From assembly GCA_030063045.1 (NCBI GenBank), contig JAQSEB010000033.1:992001-1056000 (forward strand): DNA of 64,000 nucleotides, given 5' to 3'. The stretch comes from Pratylenchus scribneri. Lineage: Eukaryota > Nematoda > Chromadorea > Rhabditida > Pratylenchidae. Positions 34,249-47,240 of the stretch are shown one piece after another. The position numbers and the translations under genes are program-made. The notes beneath the pieces were generated by a model, which ran no database searches, was not told the origin of the DNA, and was given only the letters and a program-made list of their open reading frames with translations. The stretch's first letter is position 1, and the number at the start of each line of letters is the position of its first letter.

Positions 34249-35654
34249 CTGGAAACAAATAATTATAAAATTAATTATGGGATTATTAAAAGGCATCAAA
34301 TTGATCAAATTTTAAATTATTTTAAAACACTCTATAAGCTCTTTTAATTCCTCACCCTCAATTTCGACTTTCGAGAACAGTTCCCTGATAATGGCAGGAT
34401 TAAATTTAAAAAAGTCTTTTGTATTTTTTAATCTACGTGTTCCGGCACATCAGAAATTGCCTCGGTGTTGTTCATTTCCTTTGATTATATCTATAAAATT
34501 ATCATTTATATATTAGCTTTTCGTTTTTGTAACAATTTGGAATGGGAATTAAACAAATCAAAGTTCAAGGTATCAGTAGAATTCAGATTCAATCCATCAA
34601 AGAGGAGAGAATGGGAGGGGGGGGGGGGGGATTCAAGGATTTGGTTTTGGTACAAAATAATGGCTAATATAATTTTTTATTCTATTTCTTTTGCGCAATA
34701 GGCAAATTAAGGAAAAATGGACTCTAGAAGAAAATTTGACAAAAAATGGCCACACGAATTGTTATGGTCAATCCCGAAAAATGATTAGCTGAATACTGGA
34801 TTAGATTGAAAATGAAATATTATTGAATGAATCAAAAGTGGACAAATGAACGGGTAGCTTGCTGCTTTTCCTATTAAATCATCCCAATTGAGCCAACGGA
34901 ACGGTCATTGCGGCAATGAAGGCCCAGAGTTGATATGGCAAATGAAATGATGAATGATTTTATATGATGGGGCTTGGAGCCATGTTGAATTTGCAGCACA
35001 GTAGACAGTAGTAGGAACTAGGAATAGGAAGGGGAATTGGTATTAAATAAATTCTCCAATCATTTTTTGCCTATTTTTTGCCCGATTTTCCCTCTCTCTC
35101 CCTCATTGACGCCAATTTGCCGACAAAAACTTTTGGCCATTTCCATCCATTCAGCTTAATAATTTTCCATATATCATTGGATCGAGGGAATCATTTCAAT
35201 TTGCCACTTTATTTTCAATAAAAGTGAACACAATTATTATAGAATATTTAACAAATCAAATGAATATGTAATATAATTAACCTCATTTTGTATATTCCTT
35301 AATGCACTCAACCTTAACATATTTGCCCATATCTCTTTTTTTAAATATTTATTATTTTATTACTAATTTGTTTGTAAATTCTATCAACTTGGTACATTTT
35401 GCGGCCGATTATTTAAAGGGATCAATCGCTAGCTAAAATTTTTCTAGTAATGGTATTCCATGAATAAAATTGTAAAAACCACACCCACCCCCAGAGGATT
35501 CATCAATAAGAAAAAAGCATTGGAGAGCTCACCAACACGCAGAAATTTATATTATTTTTGACCACAAAAAGTAAATCAAAATAAAAAATGTGTAATCAAA
35601 TTGGTTAGGTATCAAGCACTAACATTTTTATTTCATTTCTTCCCAAATCCAAAA
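34249..35654. other. Intergenic, with a 14-base G run
   Basis: AT-rich DNA with no supported gene. A run of 14 G at 34617-34630 stands out. The 3' UTR of the Gly/Asn-rich gene should lie near 35600. Confidence 0.55.
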
Positions 35655-36216
35655 TCATTTAAATGAATTTCCACCAAATCCGCCTCCATTTGATCCGCCT
35701 CTTCCAAATTCACCAAATCTGCCATTTCCAAAGGATCCGCCCCCACCATTTCCATTGGATTGTTGACCAAATCCACCGCCATTTCCAAATCGACCACGGC
35801 CAAATCCTACTCCACCGCCAAATCCATTATTTCCATTAAATTGGCCGGAAAATTGTCCTCGATTGGATTCACTAGATGATTCGCCTCTAGGTGGATTGCC
35901 AAAAGGTCCATTTCCATTGTTGCCAAAATTAGTTGGAGGAGGCCCTCCTCTACGCCAAAATCCTCCCCGTCCTCGGCCACGACGCCCATTTCCCGTAAAA
36001 TTTTGACGAGTTTGATTCAGGAAATTCAAAAAATCTTCAAAAAAATTAATAAATCACTTTCTAATGTTGCATTTAAAAATATTTACCTTGAATGTCGGTT
36101 CCATTGAATGATGCTGGATTCGGTAATTGGAATCCACCAAATTGGTTGCCTCCATAGGGGAAAGTGGCAACCAATGCAACCAAACAAAAATTGAGCAGAA
36201 AAATGGACGAATTCAT
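35655..36216 (-). CDS. Secreted Gly/Asn/Arg-rich protein
   Basis: Start at 36216 with signal peptide MNSSIFLLNFCLVALVATFP, then YGGNQFGGFQLPNPASFNGT and a short intron (about 36035-36087). The second exon carries an N-glycosylation sequon (QNFTG), an Arg/Gly cluster (GRRGRGRGGFWRRGGPPP), a Ser/Glu patch (GESSSESNRGQ) and repeated GFGGG / GRFGNGG units to SFK at the stop. No conserved domain. Its secreted Gly/Phe/Asn-rich basic composition resembles the collagen-intron gene 3 kb away on the same strand, suggesting a small local family; cuticle, matrix or host-defence roles are all possible and none is shown. Confidence 0.8.
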
Positions 36217-36629
36217 CGATGATTTTTGGCCACTTTAGAATATGATGGAAGAATTGGTTTGTTTTATGAATGAGATGAGAGGAAACATTTTAGCCAACTT
36301 TAAATATTCTGACTTTATGGGAGATTGCCATGTTCCAATATGGAGAAATGATATCGAGGAATGCGATGGAAACGGGGATTTGCATAAAATGTGCCGATGA
36401 TTTTGTATAGTCGTCATTTATGTTCGAAAAGTTCCATACCAAATCCAATTCATGGAATGCATGACTCATTTTAACATTTTATTAGTAAAATAATTTTTTC
36501 GAGAAAATTAAAATATAATTTTCGATAAACTCATTATTAAAAATATTTGTCGAATTAATGAATAATTGTTTTCTGAAATAGTTTTGAACTTGGAAAGCTT
36601 TTCGAGCATTTTAACAGTCATTTCTCATT
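36217..36629. other. Intergenic: upstream of the Gly-rich gene
   Basis: About 410 bp of AT-rich sequence between two minus-strand secreted-protein genes; presumed promoter. Nothing else seen. Confidence 0.55.
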
Positions 36630-37368
36630 TCAAATCAAATCGCGTTCTTCGCCTCCGAATCTTGTCTCCAAATTGAGGACTCCACTAAAAATGGAATGAA
36701 TTCATTCATCTTTTTTTTGCAATTTTACTCACATATCAAAAACACGTCGTGCCACTCCACCGGAACTGATATATTGGTTTGGAATGCGCAATTTAACCTG
36801 AATAAATATTCAGATTGAATTCCCTCCATCAAATTCAACCTTCCTTTGGCCTGGCATAATTCCATCGTCGCTAAATTAATTGAATAAAATTATAATATTC
36901 CCCATTTATCCAACCAATCATGATATATTTTGAGCACAGGATCAATGGTTGTCAATTCCCCTAAAAATATTTTATTTGAGAATAATTCCATGGCCAATTT
37001 CATTACGGGTAGATCCCCTCAATTGAAAGCCGCCTCGGCCATCGGTGTAGCCCTATTTTATTAGAATTATATGATTAAATTATATAATTGAATTTACCTC
37101 ATCGAGCACATCATCCGGGTCTGGTCCATCGTCCTTAAAATTATCCTTTACCCCTCCAAAATGATCATTGCCAACAAACTTCATCCCAAAGTTTCACTTT
37201 GACACCGGATGCTGGCCTTCCCCCGCAGAGGACAATTCCGCGAACGGCCACAGCTTGTTGGCGCATTCCATGGGTTTGATGGAGAATGGCCAAAAATATT
37301 AGGAAAGTGGAAATGAACAGAAAAATGGGCGACAATCTGCCCCGTATGCATTGATGAATTAACGGCAT
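36630..37368 (-). CDS. Transthyretin-like (TTR/TTL) secreted protein
   Basis: Start at 37368. A long signal segment (FLFISTFLIFLAILHQTHG) is followed by VRGIVLCGGRPASGVKVKLW and DE. After short introns the reading continues DDGPDPDDVLDE, GYTDGRGGFQLRGSTR, ELTTIDPVLKIYHDCDDGIM, PGQRKVKLRIPNQYISSGGV and VLNLETRFGGEERDLI to the stop at 36630-36632. This is the standard nematode transthyretin-like fold with its YxDCDDG block. Members are small extracellular proteins; C. elegans TTR-52 bridges apoptotic cells to phagocytes, but most have no known role. It is the most complete and conventional of the local secreted-protein genes. Confidence 0.95.
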
Positions 37369-38626
37369 TTTCTTCTGAATTCATATTTAGTTTAGAGGAT
37401 AATTATGTGAATTTTGGTATTGGGGCAATAAAAAAAGTTAAAAGAATATTTTATTTTTTGGGAATGCTTCTTCGAAGGATGATGCCCTTGACATGGTTCA
37501 TTTATATGGGCAGTGGAAATGATTGAAGGGAAATGATGAAAGTTGTTTATGAATTTAGGGTTCTTCTTGAAGGAATTGGTTGTTTGGAGTTTCACCAATT
37601 TTGCCTCTGTTAATGAAGATAAGAAAATTCTTTCCTCACCGCAATTTCAACATTGAAAATATTCCACCCTTAACTTCTTTATCAGTAAAACCCTAAAAGG
37701 AAAGACAAAGTCCAATCGAAAACAATTTTAAGGAATCATGTTGAAATGGATGGATTCGAGAATAGATGATGAGCAATAATGTTATTTTTAATTGAATTTC
37801 CATTTTTGGATTTGATCATAAAAACGAGGTCATCATATGATCAAATGGAAAAATGACTCATTTTTATGACAAAAATATATTTTCAAGGAAGAAAAAGAGA
37901 AATGCCAATGCCAAAAGTTAATGAGATTAAAGAACAATGGAAAGACAGTTATGAAATCAAATAAATTTATTATTGTATCTTTTTAATTGCCTTTGTCACG
38001 AAAAGATAAACAAGAAAAGTATTTTATACATACTTATTTTTGACAAAAATGCAATTTATACAATTTTTATATCCAATTTTCATAATTAATTTGTATATTG
38101 AATAAAAATATATTTATAAGGCCGATAATGGAATTAAAAAACAGTTAAATCATCAATTTAATACAATAAAAATCTCCTTCAAATTCACCTCTGTATTAAC
38201 CACAAAAGATAATTTAATTCGAAAATAGATTTAGTTACATTCAAAAGACTTCAAATCTGAATTTAAACTCCATTCTCTATTTATATTAAGGAAAATATTA
38301 TTGTTGCCATAAATATAAAATATAAATCAGAAATTACCAAAATGAAAATTTTGCATTTAAAAAAGTCAAAAATTCACCTGCTCTTACCGTTCCCCATCAC
38401 TCACATTTTATTTTATGCTACATGAATGGATTCCTGGAAAATTCAATTTCCCCAAATTTCTTATGATGTCCAATATTTTCACCTGCTTCTCCCCATGATT
38501 AACTCTATTCTTCATTATAAACTTATCAATATTTAAACATATTTTTAGGCCTAAAATCTTTTCCACAAGTAGAAAACACGAGTTTAACCCAAATAACCAT
38601 CATTAACACTTTCCAAAATTCGGTAA
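37369..38626. other. Intergenic, AT-rich
   Basis: 1.25 kb between divergent genes. Several small frames but none with a domain or credible splice pattern. It contains the upstream regions of the transthyretin-like and receptor genes. Confidence 0.6.
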
Positions 38627-39873
38627 ATGTCCTCTTCCCCGGCAAATTCTTCTTTCCCCTTAAATATGTCCATTTCTTCGCCTACAAATCCCCCGCAAAA
38701 TTTGTTGGAATATTTGGATGCCACAATTTGGATAAATATTCTTCGATTGCTCATTTCCGTGAACACAATTGGCTCAAATGCATTTTTGTTGCTACTTTTT
38801 GCTCGTTTCAAACATTTGCGCACCACTCAATGCAATCGACTCATCCTCCTCAATGCCATCATGGACTTTTTCACCGGTGCGATCCTCCAAATTTATAATA
38901 AATTTATATTCCAGGCTTTGGTCCTCTTGTTCGCGGCATTTTTCAACTTTATATTTTGAGTGTCCATGTTGAACTGTATACCAAATTGCTTTGCCTCCTA
39001 ATCAGTTTCCCCTACACTTGTGGATATGCTGGAAGCCAAATTTCTTTCATTGGACTCGCTTTGGATCGACTTTTTGCCGTCCTTCGGCCATTGACTTACA
39101 AAGGCAGAAAACAGGTCGTCCATTCCTTCTATTCAAATTTTTGTCCAATTATCGATAATTTCAGAGGAAATTCACATTTTTAATTGCATTTTTGGCCATT
39201 CTTTTTATGTTCCTTTTGTATGCCACAAAAATCTACGGCATCGATTTGTCGTGTCCCTCAAAACAATGCTCAATTCCACTCAATTCTGGTCCATATTTTT
39301 CCACATTTTGGACATTTTTCATTGGCATTAGCACATTTATTGTTTTTGGTAAATTAAATTCTGATCATTTGAAAATAATATCCAATTTAATTAGTCACAT
39401 ATTTGGCCATTATTTTTTGTTTTTTCCAAAATAATTCATCAAATTCAAATAATGAACAAATCAGCGATTATCAATTACATGTGAGGGGCAAAGAAAAACA
39501 ATTGACAATTACAATTGCACTAATCCTTTTAAATTATACAATTTCATGGACATTGCCTTCGGCCATTTGGTTTGCATTTAATGTGAGTCAGAAAGAATAG
39601 AAATAAATTATTCAAATATTTTGGAAATTTTTTAATAATATTAAAATATTAATTTAATTCTTTTGACCTTAGTTTTTGGACTCATCCAACACAATTCGCC
39701 TCAATTATATGAGCTATATCCAAGGATTTATGGGCGCGGCTGGATGTGGCCTCAATTTGTATATTTATTTGTATAAACATGCAGAAATACAACATTGCAC
39801 AAAAATGATGTTCCGGGGATTCAAAGTGCAGCCAATGTGGACTTATCATGTTCAATTGTCAAATCAAACATGA
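38627..39873 (+). CDS. Seven-transmembrane receptor, rhodopsin-like (nematode chemoreceptor type)
   Basis: The chosen start is 38627 (MSSSPANSSFPLNMSISS), giving a short N-glycosylatable N-terminus. Helix 1 is INILRLLISVNTIGSNAFLL; helix 2 ends MDFFTG and splices to FGPLVRGIFQLYILSVHVEL. Helix 3 ends in a DRY-like DRLFAVLRPLTYKGRK. Later exons give FLLYATKIYGIDLSC, a Cys pair in loop 2, TITIALILLNYTISWTLPSA and a final YIQGFMGAAGCGLNLYIYLY helix, before YKHAEIQHC. The layout suits nematode srsx-like or related rhodopsin-type receptors. The ligand is unknown. Exons are separated by short introns; stop near 39873. Confidence 0.82.
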
Positions 39874-41993
39874 AATATATATGAAAAAATTAATAAATTT
39901 TGATACTGATTGATTAAATAATAATGTATATAGAATAAAGATTTTGGTATGGAATTAATTGAAAATATTTGATGGAATGACCAAGGGATGGGTCCATTTT
40001 CATGCTCTTGGAAAGCAGTTAATAATATTATAGAATCTACAAATTATGGCCAGCAAATTTGAAATATTGGAAGAAGAAGACAGGTGAAAATATATAAACG
40101 AAATATTATATTTTGATGAGCACTGGGCATGGGCATTATTTTCCGCTGATTAAAATAAAATTGTCATTCGTCCAAGGTAGTAATTAGGAATAGAAGATTC
40201 ATTCTGTCCAAGCATTGTTCTTCAGCGCCAAATTGATGAAGGCCATTTACGGCAATGCCAAAATGTTGTCCAAAAGAGGAGGGAGACTAAATTGTAAATT
40301 CCACCAATACACTTTCATTGTCCATTTTCCAAGAGTCCCAAAATGGACCCATCCATTGGTCATTCCATCAAATAATTTCCATGATTACATTTTTATTTAT
40401 TTTTTAAAGCATTTATTGCTATTACTACTTACTAAAAAAGAATTCTGGTTACAAAAAAGTAATAATTAAATTTAGAATATTGGTAAAAGTGGAAATTTTA
40501 GTTCCCTTAATCTAATTTATTTAATATTTTCACAAAATATTTACACCATTTTCTGTAAATTTCTGTCAAAAACATACAATTAATTATTAATTATTTTTGA
40601 ATACATACATATTCAGAGAATAATATTTTTGCATTTTAAATTAATTTCAACAGAAATATTTCATTATAAATATGAATATTAATTCCATTGAATTTCCACT
40701 GCAAATTTTCATCCAATTCAATGATCTATAATTTTAATAATTACGAATAATCTCTTTTTTCATTTTATTATTATTTCCGTTAAATTTTCATTTTTTTTTT
40801 TGCAATAAAGTCCAAATTTATTGTTTACATTCACAATTTGTCTTCGCCCACGTCTACATCCATCATTCCATTTCCATCATTTCTAAATAAAATTGTCTAA
40901 ATTAATCAACGGACTTGGCAATATTCCCATTCCATTAAAATTGCAAATGCCAAGTAATTATTTGAAGGCCACAGGATGGCACATTTCCTGTCCATTCATT
41001 CCATCCAAAATACACCATTTTCTGATTTTTTATTATTTCCTATTGTATTGTTCACGAAATTTCGCAGAATAACACAATTCATAGTAGTCATAAAACACAA
41101 TACCATTTCCCCCAAAAACTCAAATATCATTGTTCCGCTTTCCGGTCAGTCTACTGAATAAATACCCAATCATTTTGTATTTATTTTGTATCATATTCAT
41201 AAGGTCACATTTTTATTATTAAAATTGGTCATAAATCTGTCATAATCAAGCCTATAAATATCCCGGCAAAATATAAATTTTTTGCCACTTTTTTTATTCA
41301 GAATTAATTAATTTTTCCCCTTTAAAATGGTATTTAAATGATTTTTTTAAAATTAAGCATTTCATATTTTTTGGATAAAAATAATTATTTTTTAATTTAA
41401 TATATTTTTTAAAAATATTTAGCAAATTCTGCAAAAAATTAATAGAATTTTTTCTTTTTAAAAAAAGATATTTAAAGGTAACTTATTTCAAATAAAAATT
41501 TCACATTTTTATGTAAAAAAATTATTTTATGATTTTTATTATATTTCATTCATCAAAATACTTAAAATCATGAATTAGAAATTGAAAGTATTGTTCGAAA
41601 ATTCAATTGAATGGACGATTTCATTTAACCTTTGATTCCGTTGCGTGATTTTTGGAAACAATTTTAGAAGGCGGATAATTTTGGTGTATTGTATTTATGA
41701 ATGAAATTGTATAAATAGGTCTAAAATGGAAGCAAAAACCAAATTTGTGTGCGCAAATAATCCCAAAATTGGTATAATTAAAATAAAAATAAATTGGAAT
41801 CATTTTGGATTAACCCAAAAACGGAAAACATTGAAAAGGAAGGAAACAAAAATAAATGCAACAAAATGCGGATGGAAATTATTTTCGAACATTTTAGCAC
41901 ATTTATAAACCCTATTTTTAGCATTCCATCTTTCATTTCATTTTCATATTTCTAATTTAATTTCTAATCAAAACATTCAGAGTTCTCGCTAAA
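39874..41993. other. Intergenic, very AT-rich
   Basis: 2.1 kb without a supported gene. A frame at 40215-40469 begins with a somewhat gene-like stretch (AKLMKAIYGNAKMLSKRGGR) but has no continuation. Long A/T homopolymers near 40790 and 41280-41560. Confidence 0.6.
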
Positions 41994-43276
41994 ATGCAAG
42001 CACTTTGGCATCCTGAATTATTCGCCCGCTATTATAATTGTTCCTTCTACGATTATGAAGCGGCCATTCCCCGTGATCTCCGTCGAAACACCATTCCCGG
42101 TGCCATTCTCCTCGTCCTTTACGGCATTTTCGAGGTGCCCAAAATTCATTTTCCACTGGAATTATTCCACCAATTTCAGTCGCTCTATCTTCCATGTCTT
42201 TGGGTGTTTGCCCAAAAACAGAATCGTCGAATATCCTGCTACCGTCTAATGTTGGCCATGGGTGTTGGCAGCATTTGTAGCATTCATTCCAGTTGCCTAA
42301 TCATTGGCATTTATGCGGTCCGTGGCGATGTCTTCTGCGATCGTCCACTTTTCAATTATTGGATTGGGATGCTCTCTTTCGGTGATTTTTCCACTTTTTA
42401 TCCCATAAATTAATAATTTATGCAGCCGGGTACACTACTGAATCCATTCTGAACGTAATGCTGGCTTTGGACCGTTGCATGGAGATGTGGGACAGTCAAG
42501 TGGCGAACAAATTATTCGGCGGAATTCGAGTCAATTTTTGGATTTTTGCTGCCCTCCTCTACGGATGCTGTATGGGATTCCTCACAATTCCACCATTGCC
42601 AAATGGCATTTTGGTTGGATGGTTTTGGAATCCGCATATTCCCTATGATATGGACTTGGCTGGATATGTACGTTTTCAATAGGGAATATTCAAATAAATA
42701 CCAAATTTAAAGTACCATCCTCAATTGTTCGCAATGCACAATTTCCTCATTGGCATCGGCATTCCATCCACCTATGGCTTTTTCTATTTGATGATGCGCC
42801 GTAAAATGTCCATTGTGGCGGACAAAGCGCAGGCACTGGAATTGCGCAAAAGCAAAATGAATGTGGGCAGAAAGAAACATTTAATTAATTATTTTTGTTT
42901 TCAGATGTTTATGCAAGTTTTCCTGATCAGTTTTCTGAATGTTTCATTCGCATTCCTCTACATTTATATGCAATATTTTCCGGTGGCCCCTTGGATGGCC
43001 ATGTTTGCCAGCTATGCTTGGGCCAGTTCCCAAGGTTCGTCATCATTTTAATTACTAATAAAATAATTTTATTTTAAAGGTTTCATTCCAATAATTTACA
43101 TTGTGTTGAACAAAAGTATTCGCCAAGCTTTGAAGGGCAAATTTGTGGACCCAGTCTCGACTCGTTTCCAATTCTCCCATCGAATTAATTCAAATTCGGT
43201 TGGAATTACCAATGTGAAAGTAATCAGCAGCAACAATAACAAATCAAAAGAAAATGAAATTACAACAAAATCATGA
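41994..43276 (+). CDS. Serpentine receptor class T (Srt) chemoreceptor
   Basis: Start at 41994 (MQALWHPELFARYYNCSFYD), stop at 43274-43276. The first helix ILLVLYGIFE splices to SLYLPCLWVFAQKQNRRISC, matching the Srt pattern of helix 1 followed by LY.PCL. Next come RLMLAMGVGSICSIHSSCLI, then TTESILNVMLALDRCMEMWD, FWIFAALLYGCCMGFLTIPP, HNFLIGIGIPSTYGFFYLMM, and after an intron MFMQVFLISFLNVSFAFLYI and GFIPIIYIVLNKSIRQALKG, the typical C-terminal Srt helix. Srt receptors are nematode-specific seven-helix proteins of sensory neurons. Intron junctions between about 42400 and 42425 are approximate. Confidence 0.92.
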
Positions 43277-43849
43277 ATTAAAATGTTCAAAATTTGGAAG
43301 AGATGGAAAAAATGAAAATTGAATTTTTTTTTTAAATGATCTCTAATCAGTCCATGATATCACATAGAGAATTTTTTTCAATTAAATAAACGAATACAAA
43401 GAATTTAAATAGTGATTTTGTAGCGTGTAAATAATTTTATTCGTCAAATTCAACATATTCTTTGTGTTCATTTCGATTAATTAAATTATTAATTATTTAT
43501 AAGACATAAGATTATACTACATTTATGTAAAATATATTTTTTAAACTACATTTTTGTGCCCAATCGAAATGGAAAAAAATTAATCGAAAAATCAGTTCAA
43601 ATATAAATATAAATCAATTGAAAGAAATAGACTGCCGGTGAATTTGGCCACAAACTTTAAACGAATACACATTTCGTACGAACAGTTCTACTTTTGAGAC
43701 ATTTAAGATGGTTGGGTTGATTACTAAAATTAGTAAGTGGAATTAAAAATATTTTAAATTATTTTTCATTTGACCATCCAATTCCATTCCTCCAATATTA
43801 TTCCGTCATCATTTGTAATATTAGACAAAATTCATCAGAAAAAACAAGA
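43277..43849. other. Intergenic: Srt downstream / P450 upstream
   Basis: AT-rich; presumed P450 promoter. A TATA-like run is present but no site can be assigned with confidence. Confidence 0.5.
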
Positions 43850-46008
43850 ATGTTTTCCATCGTATTTTCCATTTTATTATTTTTCCTCATTTCATTTTAT
43901 AATTTCTATTGGAAAAGGCGGAATTTGCCTCCAGGTTCATCAATTTAATTAATTTTGTAAATAATTCTATTCAAAATTAAAGGACCAATTCCACTTCCGT
44001 TGATTGGAAATTTATTGGCCATAAAAAATTCGGGCACCGGTGAAAGGCAATATAAAAAATGGGCCAAGGAATTTGGACCAATTTACACATATTGGATGGG
44101 AGAATTGCCGGTGATTTGTGTGGCCGATTATGAAAAAATGGTGGAATTATTCAAGAAAAATGGAGACACTTTTGTTGACCGTTACCAATTGCCAATTGAG
44201 AGGAAATTGATGGGTGGGAAAAAATGGCAAAAAGTGGGAAAATGATTATTTTAAGATGATGGCAAATTTCCTGCCAATGGCATTTTAATTGCCAATGGTC
44301 AATGTTGGAAAGAACAAAGAAAATTTTCGTTAAAAATTCTGAAACAATTTGGAATGGGCAAAAATTTGATGCAATGGAGGGTAAAATAACGATAAAAAAT
44401 TTTTAAATATTATTTTTAAATTGAAGATATTGAACGAATTATCGTCAATGTTCGTAAAAATTGATTCTCATTTGGGTGATGAATGGAAAATTGTGAATTT
44501 AATTGAATTAATGGAAATATCCACTGGCTCAATTATCAATCAAATTCTTTTTGGTTATTCATTTGAAGGGGTAAATTTGAGAAAAATATTTTAATTTTAT
44601 ATTATTTCATTATAGGATCGGGAGGCTGAATTCTGGGAAATAAAAAGAATTATGGATGAACATTTGAGAGAATTTGGTGGCCATTCCCTCTTTTGGATGT
44701 ACATGTTTTGGCCAAATTTATTGCAAAATGTGCCTTGGTTCAAGCAAAAACGTGAATTCTTAATTATTTCATTTTTGTGAATTTATTATTTGATAATAAA
44801 GGTGAATTAATGGAGGAAAGGATTCGACTTTTTCATGAATATTTTGGGAATAAAATTGTGGAAAGGCAGAAGCAAATTGATTTGACAAATTTGGACACAG
44901 AATCATTGGATTTTGTGGAAGCATTTTTGAAGGAAAAAGAAAGGCGAGAAAAGGGAATGTCCTCGAAAATGCATAATTTCAAGTAAGAAATATTCAAAGG
45001 TGGAAATAATAATAATAATTGCCAAATTAAGCATATTCCAATTGGGAATGATGTGTTTTGATTTGTATATTACCGGGCAGGTATAAAATAATGAATATAA
45101 ATTATTTATTTTATGAAGGAAACTACATCCACTGCATTGAATTGGGGAATGGCATTTTTGTTGAACAATGAAAAATGTATGCAAAAAATGAGGGCTGAAA
45201 TTGGCTCAGTAATGGGCCAAAATGAATTGATGGTGACTGTGGAAAAGAGGCCAAAATTGCCGTACACAAATGCAGTCATCAATGTAAAATAGAATTTTAT
45301 TATAACAAATGAGTTTTGATTTGCAGGAAATTCTTCGGCTTGGGAATATTGCACCGCACAATTTCCTTCGTAAAGTTGGCCATGACATTGAAATTGGGGA
45401 TGGAATTTTGTTGAAGGCTGGAACATGTATTTCCCCACAAATTTCCGCCCTTCTTTGTGATGAAAAAGTTGGCATTAAATTAAATTAATAAATTTGACTA
45501 TTTTTTGAAGATTTTCGAGGAACCAGAACTGTTTAGGCCGGAACGATTTTTGGATGAAAATGGAAATTTGAAGAAAATTGAAGAATTCCTTCCATTTTCC
45601 ATTGGAAGAAGACAATGCTTGGGGGAATCAATGGCAAAGATGGAATTATTCCTTTTCTTTGCCAATTTATTGCACCGATATGAGGTGAAAATTAATTAAA
45701 TTAATTATTATGATTTAAAAATAAATAGATTAATTTTTAAATTTTATTCAATCAAATTTTTTTTTGCCTTAATTCGATTATTCAATGAATTTTATGCTGA
45801 ATTAAAAATTAGTAATATTAATTCATTTTTACTCGATTTTCATTCATTTTTATCAACAATTTACAAAATATAAAATGAACTAAAATCGAATAAACAAATT
45901 CAGATTTTGTCAATCGACAATCCACCTTCATTGGAAAGAATCCCCGGTGCCGTTGTCCATTGTGAACCATTCAAATGTCGAATGAGGAAATTACACAAAA
46001 ATGAATAA
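43850..46008 (+). CDS. Cytochrome P450, CYP2-like microsomal type
   Basis: Start at 43850. An N-terminal membrane anchor (FSILLFFLISFYNFYW) is followed by the proline hinge NLPPG spliced to PIPLPLIGNLLAIKN. Family landmarks in order: KWAKEFGPIYTYWMGELPVI, WKEQRKFSLKILKQFGMG (helix C WxxxR-like), the I-helix ITGQETTSTALNW, K-helix EILRLG (ExxR), FRPERFLDE, and the heme loop FSIGRRQCLGE with its axial Cys. The C-terminus continues after an intron with ILSIDNPPSLERIPGAVVHC to the stop at 46006-46008. It would be an ER-membrane monooxygenase using NADPH-P450 reductase; the substrate is unknown. No broken catalytic element seen. Confidence 0.94.
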
Positions 46009-46515
46009 TATTAATTTAATATAATATTATTATTATTGTAAATTAATGCCAATATAAATTTTTGACAATGCTTTCATAAATTTTATTTCCTTAAAAATCT
46101 TTTTTTTTATTTAATTTTTATATATTTAATTGTTTTACATAAAAGTCAAAAAAATTTTCATAATCAGAGCATAAAATGTAAATATTTGGATAGGTTTTTC
46201 AACTTTTTTGTATGCAAACCACAAATCATTCCAATTTGTCACAATCATCTTTCGCCTCCAAAAAACATATATATGGAATATAAATTTATTGGATGGGCTG
46301 GATTAATCTGTATGAATCACCCAAAATTGGGTTTTGTGCCATTTTGTGCGAAATTGAACACAAATTGTTCATTTCATTGATGGAATCCAGGAATGGAATA
46401 TGACGTTGAATGAATTTCAGGAACATATATAAGTCAAAATGAGATCGGTTTGAATACTTTTTCAACAATCACATTCATTACAATACAAATCCAATCCATT
46501 CCATCAAATAATAAA
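46009..46515. other. Intergenic: P450 downstream / SXP-like copy 2 upstream
   Basis: AT-rich. The last roughly 50 bp match the upstream flank of SXP-like copy 1 on the opposite strand, marking the edge of the duplicated unit. Confidence 0.6.
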
Positions 46516-47145
46516 ATGTCTTCTTCAACAAAATTCGCCTTATTCTCAATTTTGATGATGTCCATTTCATTTCCCTCAATGATTTTGTGCCAATTTGAGG
46601 AGCAATTCCAAAATAATCCATTCATTGAATTCACAAAGGAATTGGGCAGTGCCCAAAAGGCCAAAAAATTCCTCAAAATAACCACAAATTCATCATTGAC
46701 TAATGCCGAATTGACCCAAAAATTGGGGGAATTCGCCCGCGAGAATGGGGTCATCACGGCATTGAGGAAATTGAACGAAACGGCCAATCGAATGAAGCAC
46801 CAAATTGTGGATGCCGCCCCACAAAATTTGGCAGGCCCTGCCCTCCAAACATTCAATCGAATTATTGTGAATTCAATTTAATCCATTGGAATTGGTCCAT
46901 TTTTTCAGGGAATCCTTTCGGACGAATCGCAAACTCGAGGGGAAGCCTGCGATCAAATTCGATCAGTGCTGAATGGGACTGACCCGGTGGTGCGCCATTT
47001 CCTCCCGAAAGGACTTGGAATTTCCTGCCTTGGCGTTGGAAATGACCCGTTGGCCGATAAAATAAAGGCACAAATTGGAGGAGGCAAATTTGGCCAAATT
47101 AACGCAAATATTGCCCAATTCTTCGGCATTTCCGGAGACGATTAA
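46516..47145 (+). CDS. Secreted SXP/RAL-2 (DUF148)-like protein, copy 2
   Basis: Exon 1 is 46516-46866, exon 2 is 46909-47145, with a 42-bp intron; the 195-aa product is the same length as copy 1 and roughly 94% identical. Changes include Thr/Ala8, QLL to KFL, AELAQKLEEF to AELTQKLGEF, RMKDQ to RMKHQ, and FGQIGANIAKFF to FGQINANIAQFF. The intron differs at only two bases. The gene faces opposite to copy 1, with about 30 kb between them. An upstream in-frame ATG (46450) exists, but MSSSTKF is the start shared with copy 1 and gives a proper signal peptide. Confidence 0.87.
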
Positions 47146-47240
47146 AAATTAATTTGATTGAGAAAATATTGTGAAATTAAATTATAAATAAATTTAAATA
47201 AAATGAAATGTTAAAATACTGAGAATACAATAAATATTTT

